DNA of 64,000 bases from positions 505,207-569,206 of the forward strand of contig JAEYWY010000017.1 in assembly GCA_023428695.1 (NCBI GenBank), in the 5' to 3' direction. Made by a program: the position numbers and the translations under genes. Of this stretch, positions 9,305 through 19,163 are shown piece by piece. The DNA comes from Bacteroidota bacterium (lineage in GTDB: Bacteria > Bacteroidota > Bacteroidia > Cytophagales > Cyclobacteriaceae). Each line of letters starts with the position of its first letter. The stretch's first letter is position 1. The notes beneath the pieces are model-generated. The model saw only the letters and a list, made by a program, of their open reading frames with translations, was not told the origin of the DNA and made no database searches.

Positions 9305-11068
9305 TTATTGATATTCAATTACGATCATGGTCCAGTATTGTAGTCCGGGGATTGTAAACCCGATTTGATTGCCGGTGACATTAAACTGTATCTCCGTCGC
9401 AGCCCCCTGCGAAAAGTCCGGAGAGGCACACCAGATTTTCGAAATGGGTTTTGTTTCATTCAGACGTATCTGGACATTTTCAACGGCAATCGGAGCAGCT
9501 TGTATCCCGGCGTTATCACGCCACGACATGGTGGAAGCGTCTGTAAAATTCAGGAGATGAATTACCTGTCGGTTACCAACCTGCTTCCCCACAACGGCAA
9601 CATTGCCGAATCCCGCCGGCCAGGGCGCGAATTGAAATTTATTGTCCGCGGAAATGAGCACGGGCTTGTTAAATGCTCCGCCATCGCGAAGGAGATTCTG
9701 GTATGCAACAAGGAAATCGTAGTAATAAACCAGTTTCCGCCGAAGGTCGTCGCGCATAGCCAGGTTATTGTTCGGAAAGTATTCCTTTCCAAGCACGTGT
9801 TCACCGAGTTCAAGGTGCGCGCCGCCAAACGCGAAGATGACGGCGTCCAGTAACAAGACAGAAGGAGTATTGAAAAATCCCGGATTGTTTGCGAGGTCGT
9901 AGTTGACATACGCTGCAAGTACAGTCGCCAAACCCCCGTTACCGAGTTCATAATTGTCTGTGATAATATCTGCGATCTGCTGATACGTCTCGTTCGGTGA
10001 CCATACTTCTGTGTACAAAAAGTCAACGGGCGAAGTCGCAATGCTTTCCTGTCCATACTGATTTACAGCATTCATGACATTGAATTTCGAAGGCGCTTGC
10101 TGATCGACGGCCGCGATGAAAGGCCCGAACGTCGCAGCGAGATCAATGCCGTTTCCGTCGTAGTCATAGCGACTGCCACGTTCGCCAAGCTGATCCATAT
10201 GAAATCCGTCGAACGGAAGTGCATCGTAGACCTTCTGGTGTTCATTGATGATGTACTCCTGCCACGCTACGTTTGCGGGATTCGTCAGGAAAATATCACT
10301 GACAAAAGGCGCCGACAATGGATGCTTGTCTTTTGTGGTATGAGATTGATCTGTGTAGACATACCATTTCTCGTCCACTCCGGAAGCGGCCGCATCTTTC
10401 AAGGCTCCGTACACGAGGTTGTAGAACATTGCCTTCATATTGCGGTCGTGGCATGCATCGATGTAACCTTTTACGGTATTGAAGTGAATCTCGCGATTGA
10501 TGATATCGCGGTAAACCAGCGTCGGACTTTCCGGAGTTCCGGCAAGAGGTTGGTGATGTTTGTAGTGCCAGTCGTAAAACTGAACACCATTGATGTGATG
10601 ACGATTCAGATTATTAACCACTTCGTCTATTTCCGCAGCGCTCAATTCAGGGAAGCGGGAGAGAAATCCATAACGTGGGAACCGTGTCCAGTCGGATGAG
10701 ACATCTACGCCGATTGTACCCAGCACTTGCTCAGGTTCTTTTTCGGTGGCAGGTTTGAAAACCTCAACCATATAGCCTTTGAAGTCAGTCGAAGGCGGTT
10801 GCCACGACCATGACGATCCTGACACGACATCCTCTTCGATCACGGCACCGAGATGTTTATAGCGAATACGAAGTCCATCGGCTGGCGCAGGCGACACACT
10901 CAACTTCACGTCCTCTCCGGGGCTATACCTTGCCTTGTCACACGCAAGCGTATAGCCTGTCGGGTAGTACGGCTTTGGAGACGTACCACCTTCGTCGCCC
11001 GAACAGGACGACACCAACGCCACCAGGACAATCAACCATTTGAATACCATCTTCTGCATCACACTCAC
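9305..11068 (-). CDS. GH66 endo-dextranase lipoprotein
   Basis: Endo-hydrolase of alpha-1,6-linked glucan (dextran), probably at the cell surface. 587 aa with a lipoprotein signal (ALVSSCSG, Cys about 22). Seen: N-terminal Ig-like domain, then a TIM barrel with RYGFLSRF, INGVQFYDWHYKHH, KAMFYNLVYGA, the nucleophile segment DGFHMDQLGERG (Asp about 292) and the acid/base segment LYTEVWSPNE (Glu about 354), and a C-terminal beta domain. These are hallmark GH66 segments. GH66 members are endo-dextranases or cyclo-isomaltooligosaccharide transferases; at this size and without the inserted CBM35, dextranase is favoured. This gene is the best evidence that the locus targets dextran. The start may be a few codons further in (MQKM or MVFK). 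Confidence 0.88.
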   Translation of the reverse strand: MSVMQKMVFKWLIVLVALVSSCSGDEGGTSPKPYYPTGYTLACDKARYSPGEDVKLSVSPAPADGLRIRYKHLGAVIEEDVVSGSSWSWQPPSTDFKGYMVEVFKPATEKEPEQVLGTIGVDVSSDWTRFPRYGFLSRFPELSAAEIDEVVNNLNRHHINGVQFYDWHYKHHQPLAGTPESPTLVYRDIINREIHFNTVKGYIDACHDRNMKAMFYNLVYGALKDAAASGVDEKWYVYTDQSHTTKDKHPLSAPFVSDIFLTNPANVAWQEYIINEHQKVYDALPFDGFHMDQLGERGSRYDYDGNGIDLAATFGPFIAAVDQQAPSKFNVMNAVNQYGQESIATSPVDFLYTEVWSPNETYQQIADIITDNYELGNGGLATVLAAYVNYDLANNPGFFNTPSVLLLDAVIFAFGGAHLELGEHVLGKEYFPNNNLAMRDDLRRKLVYYYDFLVAYQNLLRDGGAFNKPVLISADNKFQFAPWPAGFGNVAVVGKQVGNRQVIHLLNFTDASTMSWRDNAGIQAAPIAVENVQIRLNETKPISKIWCASPDFSQGAATEIQFNVTGNQIGFTIPGLQYWTMIVIEYQ

Positions 11069-11089
11069 ATCTCGTCAATACACGTTGTC

Positions 11090-12580
11090 TTAGTAGCCGG
11101 GATTTTGAGTAAGGTTTGGATTGACATCGCGCTCTGCCTGTGGAATCGGGAAGAGCAAATGTTTTTGCGTGGCGTTGGTCCGGCCAATGGAATGAAGGAA
11201 TGCCAAACCCCATTCGCCATCGCCAATCCGGATGAGATCAAACCAGCGGTGGCCTTCAAAAGCAAGCTCCATCCTTCGTTCATGTAATACGACCTCGCGG
11301 AATGCCTCTTGCCCGAGACCGCTTAGCGGGTCGAGGCCGGCACGTTCACGAACTTCATTGAGCGGAGCTTCGGCCTCGCTGGTCTGCCCGAGTTCATTCA
11401 GCGCTTCCGCCTTCATCAACAATACATCAGCGTAACGCAACACCGGCCAGTTAAGCGGACTTCCGCTGGATCCGGTAGGTACATACGACGCAGGAAGAAC
11501 AAATTTCCGAACGCTGTAACCTGTTACGTACGACATCGAGGACTTGTATTCCTTTCCGTCGAATGCAGGACAGCCTTCGTAAAAGATTGTAACGTCTTTT
11601 CGCAGGTCACCTTCCTCGTACGCATCGACAAATTCCTGCGTGGGCTGATTCCATCCCCATCCAACGGAAGTAAGCGGGGAATCTCTCGGAGCCATGAAGT
11701 TTGTTGTCCATGATGATTGATTGGCATCATCCCAGAAGTTGTTGACCGGGCTGATGTACTGAACCTCGAATAATGATTCGACTGAATTTTCTGCTTCAGG
11801 GTTGAAGTTCGTCGCATAGTCGGTATTGAGCGCGTAGCCAAGGTCTTTCACCTGATCACACAACGCCACTACTTTCGACCAGTTCCCCAGCGTCAGGTGA
11901 ACTTTTGCCAACATCCCAACAGCGGATCCTTTTGAAACGCGGCCTTTATCAGCATCGGCATATTCCTCCCTCCCGGGTAACTGCTCAATCGCTTCTTCAA
12001 GATCCCTGATTATTTGCTCGTACACTTTGTCCTTTGCCGTACGTGCCGGACGGAGGTCATCGCCGGGTGTCTGTGGTGTAAGGATCAGCGGAACATCGCC
12101 GAAGAATCGCACGAGAACAAAGTAGTAATACGCGCGAAGGAATTTCGCCTCGCCGAGAATCCGATTCTTCAGTGTCTCATCCATATCAATTGACGGAACT
12201 TTTTGCAGAACGATATTAGCATAAAGGATTCCGGGTGCAGGTCCCTGATACAAATCGAGAACGCCGCGATTGTCGGTAGTCGTAATGAAGCGCGCCTGAT
12301 CCTTTGTTTCAATTCCGTCATTGGCATCAACAGGATTCGCCCCGACTTCACTGTTGCCGGCGATGATGTCCGTCGTCCACATCCGCATGTTATGCAATTT
12401 CGGACGTTGGAGTGGCTGATACGCAGCGTTGATTGCTGCGATTGCATCGTCCTTCGTTTTGTAAAAATTCTCCGTGTTGACGGTGTCAAGCGGATATTTT
12501 TCGAGGAAATCTTCGCAAGACGTGAGCATAACGATCACGACCAGTGCAAGTAAATATTTCGTAGTCATACGTCTTTTCAT
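11090..12580 (-). CDS. susD: SusD/RagB family glycan-binding lipoprotein
   Basis: Outer-membrane lipoprotein lid of the SusCD import complex. 496 aa, lipobox VMLTSCEDFL (Cys about 22), typical SusD N-terminus (YPLDTVNTENFYKTKDDAIAAIN), TPR-like helices (ILGEAKFLRAYYYFVLVRFFGDVPL) and the C-terminal signature RYADVLLMKAEALNELG plus LAFEGHRWFDLIR. Follows the SusC gene by 9 bp and precedes the GH66 gene, the usual order in a polysaccharide-utilisation locus. Substrate is inferred from the linked GH66, not from the SusD itself. Confidence 0.95.
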   Translation of the reverse strand: MKRRMTTKYLLALVVIVMLTSCEDFLEKYPLDTVNTENFYKTKDDAIAAINAAYQPLQRPKLHNMRMWTTDIIAGNSEVGANPVDANDGIETKDQARFITTTDNRGVLDLYQGPAPGILYANIVLQKVPSIDMDETLKNRILGEAKFLRAYYYFVLVRFFGDVPLILTPQTPGDDLRPARTAKDKVYEQIIRDLEEAIEQLPGREEYADADKGRVSKGSAVGMLAKVHLTLGNWSKVVALCDQVKDLGYALNTDYATNFNPEAENSVESLFEVQYISPVNNFWDDANQSSWTTNFMAPRDSPLTSVGWGWNQPTQEFVDAYEEGDLRKDVTIFYEGCPAFDGKEYKSSMSYVTGYSVRKFVLPASYVPTGSSGSPLNWPVLRYADVLLMKAEALNELGQTSEAEAPLNEVRERAGLDPLSGLGQEAFREVVLHERRMELAFEGHRWFDLIRIGDGEWGLAFLHSIGRTNATQKHLLFPIPQAERDVNPNLTQNPGY

Positions 12581-12589
12581 TTTCAGAGA

Positions 12590-15500
12590 TCAGAATGTGA
12601 CATTGGCGCCGACACTAAGTGTCCTGGCCTGAGGGTAAGTACCGAGATCAATACCGGTTGGATTGCTGAGTTCAGGATCGTTGCCGGAGTACTTCGTGAA
12701 TGTGTACAGATTTTGAGCCGACACGTAAACACGAAGCTGCTTCACTGCGATACGTTCGAGTGAGTTCGACGGGAATGTATAGCCTATCGTCACGTTTTTT
12801 ATGCGGACATAGGATGCATCTTCAACGAAGCGAGTTGATGGTCGTGCGTTTTTGTTCGGATCACCGAATACCGCGCGCGGCATCTCTGTGCTTGTTCCTT
12901 CACCAACCCAACGATCCAGCACACGCCGTGTCTGATTTTGCACGGTACCCATACTTTCCTGCCAGATAAGATTTGCATTGAACATATCCTTGTCGTACTC
13001 GCCCTGTACATACACCGACATGTCGAAATTTCTGTACGTGAGTGTATTGTTCATGGCGAAGATGAATTTCGGATTCGGGTTGCCGATGAAGGTTCTGTCC
13101 TCGTCAGTGATGACACCATCCTGATTCAAATCGAGAAATCGAATGTCTCCGGCCGATGTCCTGTTATAAATATCTGATCCTCCTGTTTGCACCGCGTAAG
13201 CATCCACTTCAGCCTGCGTTTGAAACAGACCGTTCGTTACGTGACCAAAGAATGCGTTCACAGGGTGACCTTCCTGCAATCGGGCCAGATTGTAATTCAG
13301 GCCGATGCCACCGCGCATGATGGGCACCGTATCATTGAGGCTGATTATCTTGTTCTGGAGAAATGTGATGTTGAAATCGGTGTTCCAGACCAGCTCACGT
13401 TGCACGTTCCTGGTGTTAACCGTAAGCTCGACACCGCGGTTCTGCATTTTGCCTGCGTTAACGGCAGGCCTGTATGCCGGATTGTAACCCGTTGAAATCG
13501 GCACCGCGGCGTTTACCAGCATGTCTTGTGTATTTTTTACAAACCCTTCAAGCGTTACGTTGATGCGATTGTCAAGCATTCCCAGGTCGATGGCGACGTT
13601 CGTCTGATTGACTGATTCCCATTGGATGTTTGGATTCGCCATCGCCAGCGGATATACCGAATTCACAAGCTGACTATTGAAATTGTACTGTCCTGTTACC
13701 AGAGACGATGCAAACTGGTAGCTGCCGATGTCCTGGCTTCCGGTTTCACCGTAACCACCTCGAATCTTGACATCGTTGAAAATGCTTTGATTCAGATTTT
13801 TGAAGAAGTCCTCCTCTGAAACCCGCCACGCGACAGAGAACGAGGGGAATGTGCCGTACCGGTTATTCGGACCGAAGCGTGACGAGCCGTCTCGCCTTAC
13901 GGTTGCCGTTAGCAGATAACGATCGTCAAAACCATAGTTAATGCGCGCAAAGTAAGAGAAGAGTGACCATTCCGAAGCAGACCCTCCGTTGTCGAGGTTC
14001 TCCCTGCTGCCGGCGTTGATTTCCTTTGTAAGATCGCTGGCAAATCCCTGGCGAACCGCCGACACATACGAGTATGTATTCGCCTGGGCACTGGTTCCTG
14101 CCAGGACAGTTATCTCATGGACATCATTCAGCGTTTTCATCCACGTAAGTGTGTTATCCCACAACCATGTAAGACTCTTGTTAAACCCAACGCCGAGGTA
14201 ACTTTCGACCTGAGGGGTCGGATGCCAGTCGTACTTCGGATTCCAGTTTTTGTCATCCCAGAAGTTTGCCTGCAATCCAAGGCTTGACCGGAACTTGAAA
14301 TCCCGGAGGATATCGGCTTCGCCATACATGGAGCCGATAACATTATATCCTTTTGTTGTATTTGTCGGGACTTTGGCGAGACCAACGGGGTTATTCATTC
14401 CGCCGTACCACAACGGATTGCCTAGTGGGTCAGAATAGCTTCCGTCTTCCTTGTACACAGGCTGGATCGGAACCATTGCCATTGCGTTACGAATGTCATA
14501 GTTGCCGCTTTCCTTCAAGTCATGATTAAGCGTGATCGTATGACCAAATCTGACGTTGTCGTGCAGGCGGTGGTCTCCGTTGAATTGAAGCGACATGCGC
14601 TTGTAACCCGTATTGATCACAATTCCCCGGTGATCGACAAGGTTTGCAGAAACGTGATAGGTTGACTTATCACTTCCACCGGAATACGAAAGCGAGAGAC
14701 TCGTTTTTGGAGCCGTGCGAATCATTGCGTCCAGCCAGTCCGTACCTTCGCCCAGCACCGATGGATCGGTAAATGCGGGATTGACAGGTTGCCCGTTCGC
14801 GGCCATCATTTCGTTATTCAGCTGGGCAAATTCCGTTGCGTTGAGCATCTCCGTCAGGTTGGTAGGCTGTTGGAGAGACGTGAAGAAATCAACGTTGAAA
14901 GAGGACTTGTTCTTTTCACCACGTTTCGTGGTAATGATTACGACCCCGTTAGCCGCCCTCGACCCGTAGATCGCGGTAGCAGATGCATCCTTGAGAACCT
15001 GTATGTTTTCGATGTCATTGGGATTGATCGTATTCAGACCGGATTGTGTTGGAAATCCATCAATGACAATAAGCGGGTTTGTGCCATTGATAGAACCCAG
15101 GCCGCGGATAATTAGCTGCGCATCATTGCCGGGTGTTCCTGAAGTAAGCACCTGCAAACCGGCGGCACGACCCTGAAGTGCTTCGCTCACCGAAACCAGG
15201 GGCATGGACGTGAGTTCTTCCGGTTTGATCGATGCGACTGCGCCCGTCACATCTCTTTTGTCCTGCGCACCGTATCCAACAACGACCAACTCCTGCAACG
15301 TCTTTATGTCAACTTCGAGTCGGATATCGATGATCGACCGATCACCAACTGTTACTTCCTGTGCCGAATATCCGATTGCGGAAAACACGAGCACGGAAGA
15401 CGCCGAAGGCACCTCCAATGCGTATTCCCCATTCACATCGGTCTGGGTTCCCGTCGTTGTGCCTTTCACAAGAATGTTAACTCCGGGGATTGGAGAGCCG

Positions 15501-15640
15501 TCATCCCCAGCGACTACCCGGCCCCGAACGGGCAGTTTCTGCAGCGCGTCGTGAAGCCCCGGAGCTGCCAAAATTTCAGCTGCCGTAAGGAATATGAGCA
15601 GGCTTCCCACTAACGCCGATCTCAATAGTAAATACTTCAT
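12590..15640 (-). CDS. susC: SusC/RagA family TonB-dependent outer-membrane transporter
   Basis: Imports glycan oligosaccharides across the outer membrane using TonB energy. 1016 aa: signal peptide, carboxypeptidase-regulatory-like domain (VRGRVVAGDDGSPIPGVNI, about residues 37-115), TonB box region (QELVVVGYGAQ), plug domain with LIVIDGFPTQ and the SusC signature VLKDASATAIYGSRAANGVV, then a beta-barrel ending in an aromatic residue (SVGANVTF). First gene of the utilisation operon, read toward susD. A 328-bp leader separates it from the SusR-like gene upstream, so it probably has its own induced promoter. Confidence 0.96.
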   Translation of the reverse strand: MKYLLLRSALVGSLLIFLTAAEILAAPGLHDALQKLPVRGRVVAGDDGSPIPGVNILVKGTTTGTQTDVNGEYALEVPSASSVLVFSAIGYSAQEVTVGDRSIIDIRLEVDIKTLQELVVVGYGAQDKRDVTGAVASIKPEELTSMPLVSVSEALQGRAAGLQVLTSGTPGNDAQLIIRGLGSINGTNPLIVIDGFPTQSGLNTINPNDIENIQVLKDASATAIYGSRAANGVVIITTKRGEKNKSSFNVDFFTSLQQPTNLTEMLNATEFAQLNNEMMAANGQPVNPAFTDPSVLGEGTDWLDAMIRTAPKTSLSLSYSGGSDKSTYHVSANLVDHRGIVINTGYKRMSLQFNGDHRLHDNVRFGHTITLNHDLKESGNYDIRNAMAMVPIQPVYKEDGSYSDPLGNPLWYGGMNNPVGLAKVPTNTTKGYNVIGSMYGEADILRDFKFRSSLGLQANFWDDKNWNPKYDWHPTPQVESYLGVGFNKSLTWLWDNTLTWMKTLNDVHEITVLAGTSAQANTYSYVSAVRQGFASDLTKEINAGSRENLDNGGSASEWSLFSYFARINYGFDDRYLLTATVRRDGSSRFGPNNRYGTFPSFSVAWRVSEEDFFKNLNQSIFNDVKIRGGYGETGSQDIGSYQFASSLVTGQYNFNSQLVNSVYPLAMANPNIQWESVNQTNVAIDLGMLDNRINVTLEGFVKNTQDMLVNAAVPISTGYNPAYRPAVNAGKMQNRGVELTVNTRNVQRELVWNTDFNITFLQNKIISLNDTVPIMRGGIGLNYNLARLQEGHPVNAFFGHVTNGLFQTQAEVDAYAVQTGGSDIYNRTSAGDIRFLDLNQDGVITDEDRTFIGNPNPKFIFAMNNTLTYRNFDMSVYVQGEYDKDMFNANLIWQESMGTVQNQTRRVLDRWVGEGTSTEMPRAVFGDPNKNARPSTRFVEDASYVRIKNVTIGYTFPSNSLERIAVKQLRVYVSAQNLYTFTKYSGNDPELSNPTGIDLGTYPQARTLSVGANVTF

Positions 15641-15968
15641 ATTGTTTGGATTTGAGTGTCAAAAACCGGTGAGGGATTTATCTCAATCGATTTCTGACAA
15701 AAATCCAAAGGACATTGTTAATAGCTGGCCAGAAATAGTCGCGTTATAGATCGCCGTCGTGAATGGATTTCTTAACTCACTGGTAGCAAGATGATTGTGC
15801 TACACTTTTTTTTCGGAATTATAGATCATCTACAGAATGACTCGCAATTGGGAACCATAAAACGTGCTCAATTACATCGTTAAATTCTTTCGTTGAACTG
15901 CATGAAGCCAAAGTTCGCAACTCCCGGCGTTGGCGTCCACTACGAATCTGACAAAATCGCAGTCGCAA
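15641..15968. other. Intergenic region upstream of susC
   Basis: 328 bp between the SusR-like gene stop and the susC start, with no open frame worth calling. It should hold the susC promoter and the regulator's operator. I could not find a full TTTG-N19-21-TAnnTTTG promoter on the minus strand and no clear palindrome, so the site is not assigned. Confidence 0.5.
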
Positions 15969-17591
15969 TTAATTGGACTGCTCCACAGATTTGATTTCCA
16001 TCACGCGGTCCAGGAAGGATTCGTCCGGAACTACCGACTTGTTCTTGACGCGCGTCTTGTAGGCGTAAATTGTGTTAACGGAAAGGTTGAGGATTTCACT
16101 GATCTTCTTGTTGTCCTGGACACCGAGCCTGATCAACGCGTAGATGCGAAGATCCGAATTCAATTCGCCCTCATGGTCAGGAAGAATGGGGTCGCCGGGG
16201 TCAAGCAATTTGTTGAACTGGTGAACAAAGTCGGGGAACAGACGCAGAAAGACAGAATCAAAATTTTTCAGGAAGCGTGCACGCTCATCCAGCGGATTGT
16301 ACTTGCCCAGAAGAGCCATGGCTTCTTTCTTTTTGTCATTGACAAGGAAATTCAGAACCTGTTTCCTCAAAACGTCGATTTTGTTTACATAATCGGTGGT
16401 CATGTTGAAGTAGTAACCGACATACTCTTCTTTGATTCGATCGGCGTCAATCAATTTCTCATTAAACGCCTGCAGATTGCGATTGGCTTGTTGAATCTGT
16501 TCATCAGCTCTCTTTATCGTTTTGAGTTGTTTATATATAATAATAGAGAAGACCACTACCAGGATGACGATAATCGTAATAAAAAACGAGTACGACGCCC
16601 ACCGTTTCCTTTGTTCGTCCATAACATTTAACTGATCTGCAGCGATCACCGGCAGAATGGAATTGATTTCCACCTGTCTTTGGCGCGCCCCATAGAACTG
16701 GGCGTCCTTCAATGCCTGGCGAATAAAGATGTAGGCATTTCTTGAGTCACCACCCTGATGCAGTTCGCGCGCCAGTGTGTACATGGCCGCTGTTTCCTTT
16801 ACCCCACCTCTCAAATCCGAAATCGACGACATCACCAGATTTTCCAGCGACTTCTCTCTGTTACCAAGATTTCGCCACGCTTCCGCGAGATCATAGTAGT
16901 GCACAGCGTATTGCGGCCACGATAATTGATGCTGTTTCGTCATTTCGGCGCTTGTCCGGATTACTTCTTCATAGTTTTGAAGGTGCAGGTTTCGGACATT
17001 CGTCAGGTAATAGTATTGATAACTTCCGGGCTTCAGAACACTTAACGCCGAATCCATGTAAGCCAGATAGAAGGGCCGGTATTCATCCATGAAGTATTCA
17101 TGGTTGTTGAAAATCATAAGGTCGGCGTATGCTCTTGCCGTTAGCCTGTAGAACTCTGCTTTTGACGTATCCTGCAGATCGTGTACACGCACCGCGCGCA
17201 ATATGTCGAAGGTTTCTTTAAACCTTCCTGCAGACAGCAGTGTGAAGCCCAGCTTAACATACGCATAGCTTACCTTCCCGGGATCTCCCAATGATTGCGC
17301 CGTTTCGAGAAGGTTGCGTGCACAGCTAAACGCAGAATCGTTGACAAAAGTCTTGTATTCGTGGTATAAGGAATTCAGAATGTGAAAACGCTCTTCCAGG
17401 TCGCCCTTTTTTACCGATTGAAGTTCCTTTTGAAGTACAACGATGTTGGCCTGTTTCTGATTGACGTATTCATCCTGCCGTTCAATTTCGAGTTTCAGCA
17501 CACCGATCAGGCTGTCCAACCGGGTCTGACAGATTCCGGCCGCTTGAACGAAGTAAAAACAAATAGCAAAAGTCAGGAACCGCATGCGCAC
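15969..17591 (-). CDS. SusR-like membrane-spanning transcriptional regulator
   Basis: Likely senses a glucan breakdown product in the periplasm and activates the adjacent susC operon from the membrane. 540 aa: signal peptide, periplasmic TPR-type helical region (about 25-325), one transmembrane helix (YSFFITIIVILVVVFSIIIY, about 330-350), a coiled-coil linker, and a C-terminal cytoplasmic DNA-binding part with the helix-turn-helix NKKISEILNLSVNTIYAYKTRVKNK. This is the architecture of B. thetaiotaomicron SusR (DUF6377 family, from memory). It is upstream of susC and on the same strand. Not an HTCS: there is no kinase or receiver domain. Confidence 0.82.
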   Translation of the reverse strand: MRMRFLTFAICFYFVQAAGICQTRLDSLIGVLKLEIERQDEYVNQKQANIVVLQKELQSVKKGDLEERFHILNSLYHEYKTFVNDSAFSCARNLLETAQSLGDPGKVSYAYVKLGFTLLSAGRFKETFDILRAVRVHDLQDTSKAEFYRLTARAYADLMIFNNHEYFMDEYRPFYLAYMDSALSVLKPGSYQYYYLTNVRNLHLQNYEEVIRTSAEMTKQHQLSWPQYAVHYYDLAEAWRNLGNREKSLENLVMSSISDLRGGVKETAAMYTLARELHQGGDSRNAYIFIRQALKDAQFYGARQRQVEINSILPVIAADQLNVMDEQRKRWASYSFFITIIVILVVVFSIIIYKQLKTIKRADEQIQQANRNLQAFNEKLIDADRIKEEYVGYYFNMTTDYVNKIDVLRKQVLNFLVNDKKKEAMALLGKYNPLDERARFLKNFDSVFLRLFPDFVHQFNKLLDPGDPILPDHEGELNSDLRIYALIRLGVQDNKKISEILNLSVNTIYAYKTRVKNKSVVPDESFLDRVMEIKSVEQSN

Positions 17592-17766
17592 AAAATCCTG
17601 CTAAAGATAGCATAAAACGCAATAGTCGAGACGAAAACCGTTCCCGTGTAAAACCGCGCTGATTACGCAAAGCCGGCTTTCTATTCGAATTCATCAGGAC
17701 TGTATTTGCCGCAATCAGCCTTTCGATATGGCGTGTCTGCACCCGCATGCTTCGCAGCGGTTTGCC

Positions 17767-17774
17767 TACCTTTG
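17767..17774 (+). promoter_or_regulatory. Candidate -7 element TACCTTTG
   Basis: Matches the Bacteroidota -7 consensus TAnnTTTG and lies 55 bp before the DoxX-like gene start. No convincing TTTG -33 box at 19-21 bp upstream, so this is tentative. Confidence 0.4.
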
Positions 17775-17828
17775 TATCATAATCAAAAGGAAAAATCAAC
17801 TCAACTGATCACTAAAAACCTTAAAACT

Positions 17829-18242
17829 ATGGTAACAGCAGTCGAAACTCCGGCCAGCACAACTTCAAAGGCACAACTCTGGACCGGAAGGATTATGGGC
17901 GGTCTTGTGATCCTTTTCATGCTCATGGACAGCGGCTTCAAGTTTATTGCAAATGAAGAAGTAGTCTCCGCAACCACTGACCTCGGTTTTCATTCACATC
18001 ACTTGCCGATACTTGGTACACTCGGACTTGCATCAATAATACTGTTCACACTTCCGCGAACACAACTTATCGGAGCTATATTGTTAACGGGTTACTGGGG
18101 TGGCGCGATTGCAACTCACGTGCGTCTTGACAATCCGTTGTTTTCCCACATTCTTTTTCCGGTGTATCTCGGAATACTCGCGTGGGGCTCAATTATTCTA
18201 CGGAACAGGGAATTCAGAAAATTGATTTTCCATTACAAATAA
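17829..18242 (+). CDS. DoxX-like small membrane protein
   Basis: 137 aa from the ATG at 17829; four hydrophobic segments (MGGLVILFMLMDSGFKFIA, LPILGTLGLASIILFTL, LIGAILLTGYWGGAIATHV, ILFPVYLGILAWGSIIL). Matches the DoxX-like family of four-helix inner-membrane proteins with no settled biochemical role. The GAxxLTxxxGGAxATHxR segment is shared with a second DoxX-like protein at 50847-51236. Followed immediately by a strong hairpin terminator, so it is monocistronic. Confidence 0.8.
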   Translation: MVTAVETPASTTSKAQLWTGRIMGGLVILFMLMDSGFKFIANEEVVSATTDLGFHSHHLPILGTLGLASIILFTLPRTQLIGAILLTGYWGGAIATHVRLDNPLFSHILFPVYLGILAWGSIILRNREFRKLIFHYK

Positions 18243-18257
18243 CTGCCTACATCATAA

Positions 18258-18293
18258 AGAAAGGCCCGCTGTCGGGCCTTTCTGATTTTTTTC
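18258..18293 (+). terminator. Rho-independent terminator after DoxX-like gene
   Basis: Perfect 11-bp stem AGAAAGGCCCG/CGGGCCTTTCT with a 4-base loop (CTGT), then GATTTTTTT. It sits between two convergent genes and may serve both, although the U-tract is strong only on the plus strand. Confidence 0.9.
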
Positions 18294-18298
18294 TTGTC

Positions 18299-18874
18299 TT
18301 ATGAACCAGTCGGTATAACTTCTACATCCTCGTCTTGTCGACCTGGCAAAACAGTCTTGATGCTGTCTGCCATTTCAAGGTGCATTTCAATTTTCGGGAG
18401 GTATTTGTCGATATAATTTCGCACAACCGGGTTTCGTCCGTTATCACGGCTTCGCTGAAACAGCTGCACTGCCTTTTCGTGCGCTGTTACCTGCGAAGCG
18501 ATATATGCTGAATCAAAACTATATCCCTCGAGTTGTGACAAAGCGTCCCAAATACTCTGATGTTCGTCATCAAGGTTAGCGGGCCAATCAACATCGTCAT
18601 CGGTATTAGCGATATCCGAAAGTTCATCCTGAGCAATGGCGTGATCGTTCACCATATTTTCAGCAAATATCCTTACGAGGCTATCCGTTCCTTTCGTTAA
18701 AGCCAGCTCACCCAATTCAATTTCTGCCAGGTTACTCATCGCTGCATCCTCGACAAATGTTTCGTCCGCATCATTAAAATCATTGCGGTTATCATTGCCA
18801 TTATCGTCATCATCACACGCTGTCCATACTAACGCTGCAAGTGCTACCGCGTAAAACCATCTCTTCGATTTCAT
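18299..18874 (-). CDS. DUF4142 lipoprotein
   Basis: 191 aa. Lipobox AALVWTAC (Cys about 20) followed by an Asp/Asn-rich stretch (DDDDNGNDN), then a ferritin-like helical domain: FVEDAAMSNLAEIELGELAL, FAENMVNDHAIAQDEL, YIASQVTAHEKAVQLFQR, VRNYIDKYLPKIEMHLEMA. This is the DUF4142 pattern, a family of secreted four-helix proteins of unknown function often induced by stress. Convergent with the DoxX-like gene. Confidence 0.85.
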   Translation of the reverse strand: MKSKRWFYAVALAALVWTACDDDDNGNDNRNDFNDADETFVEDAAMSNLAEIELGELALTKGTDSLVRIFAENMVNDHAIAQDELSDIANTDDDVDWPANLDDEHQSIWDALSQLEGYSFDSAYIASQVTAHEKAVQLFQRSRDNGRNPVVRNYIDKYLPKIEMHLEMADSIKTVLPGRQDEDVEVIPTGS

Positions 18875-19163
18875 AAGCTGTTTGTTTTAATTTTTGATCA
18901 TCGTCAGCAGTTTGTCGCTGACCACCGCCTGGAGATCGAAACTCATTCCTGTACGGCCGGCCCGGGCACGGAGGGAAAAAATTTCCCGTCAAGTGGATGG
19001 ACGGTCCTCAGATACAGGCAAGTTTCCGCAGCCGGTTGCAATCTTGCGTGTACCCTTAAGGTTGCACATCCTTCACGGCTCAACATACCCCGAACAAAGC
19101 ATTCAGCCTCACCAACGCGGGCATTTGATTTGAATCCGTATCGAAAGAGCACCTTTCCATTGT
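18875..19163. other. Intergenic region without recognisable feature
   Basis: 289 bp between the divergent DUF4142 and membrane-protein genes. No supported small gene, palindrome or clear TAnnTTTG promoter seen on either strand. Confidence 0.5.
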
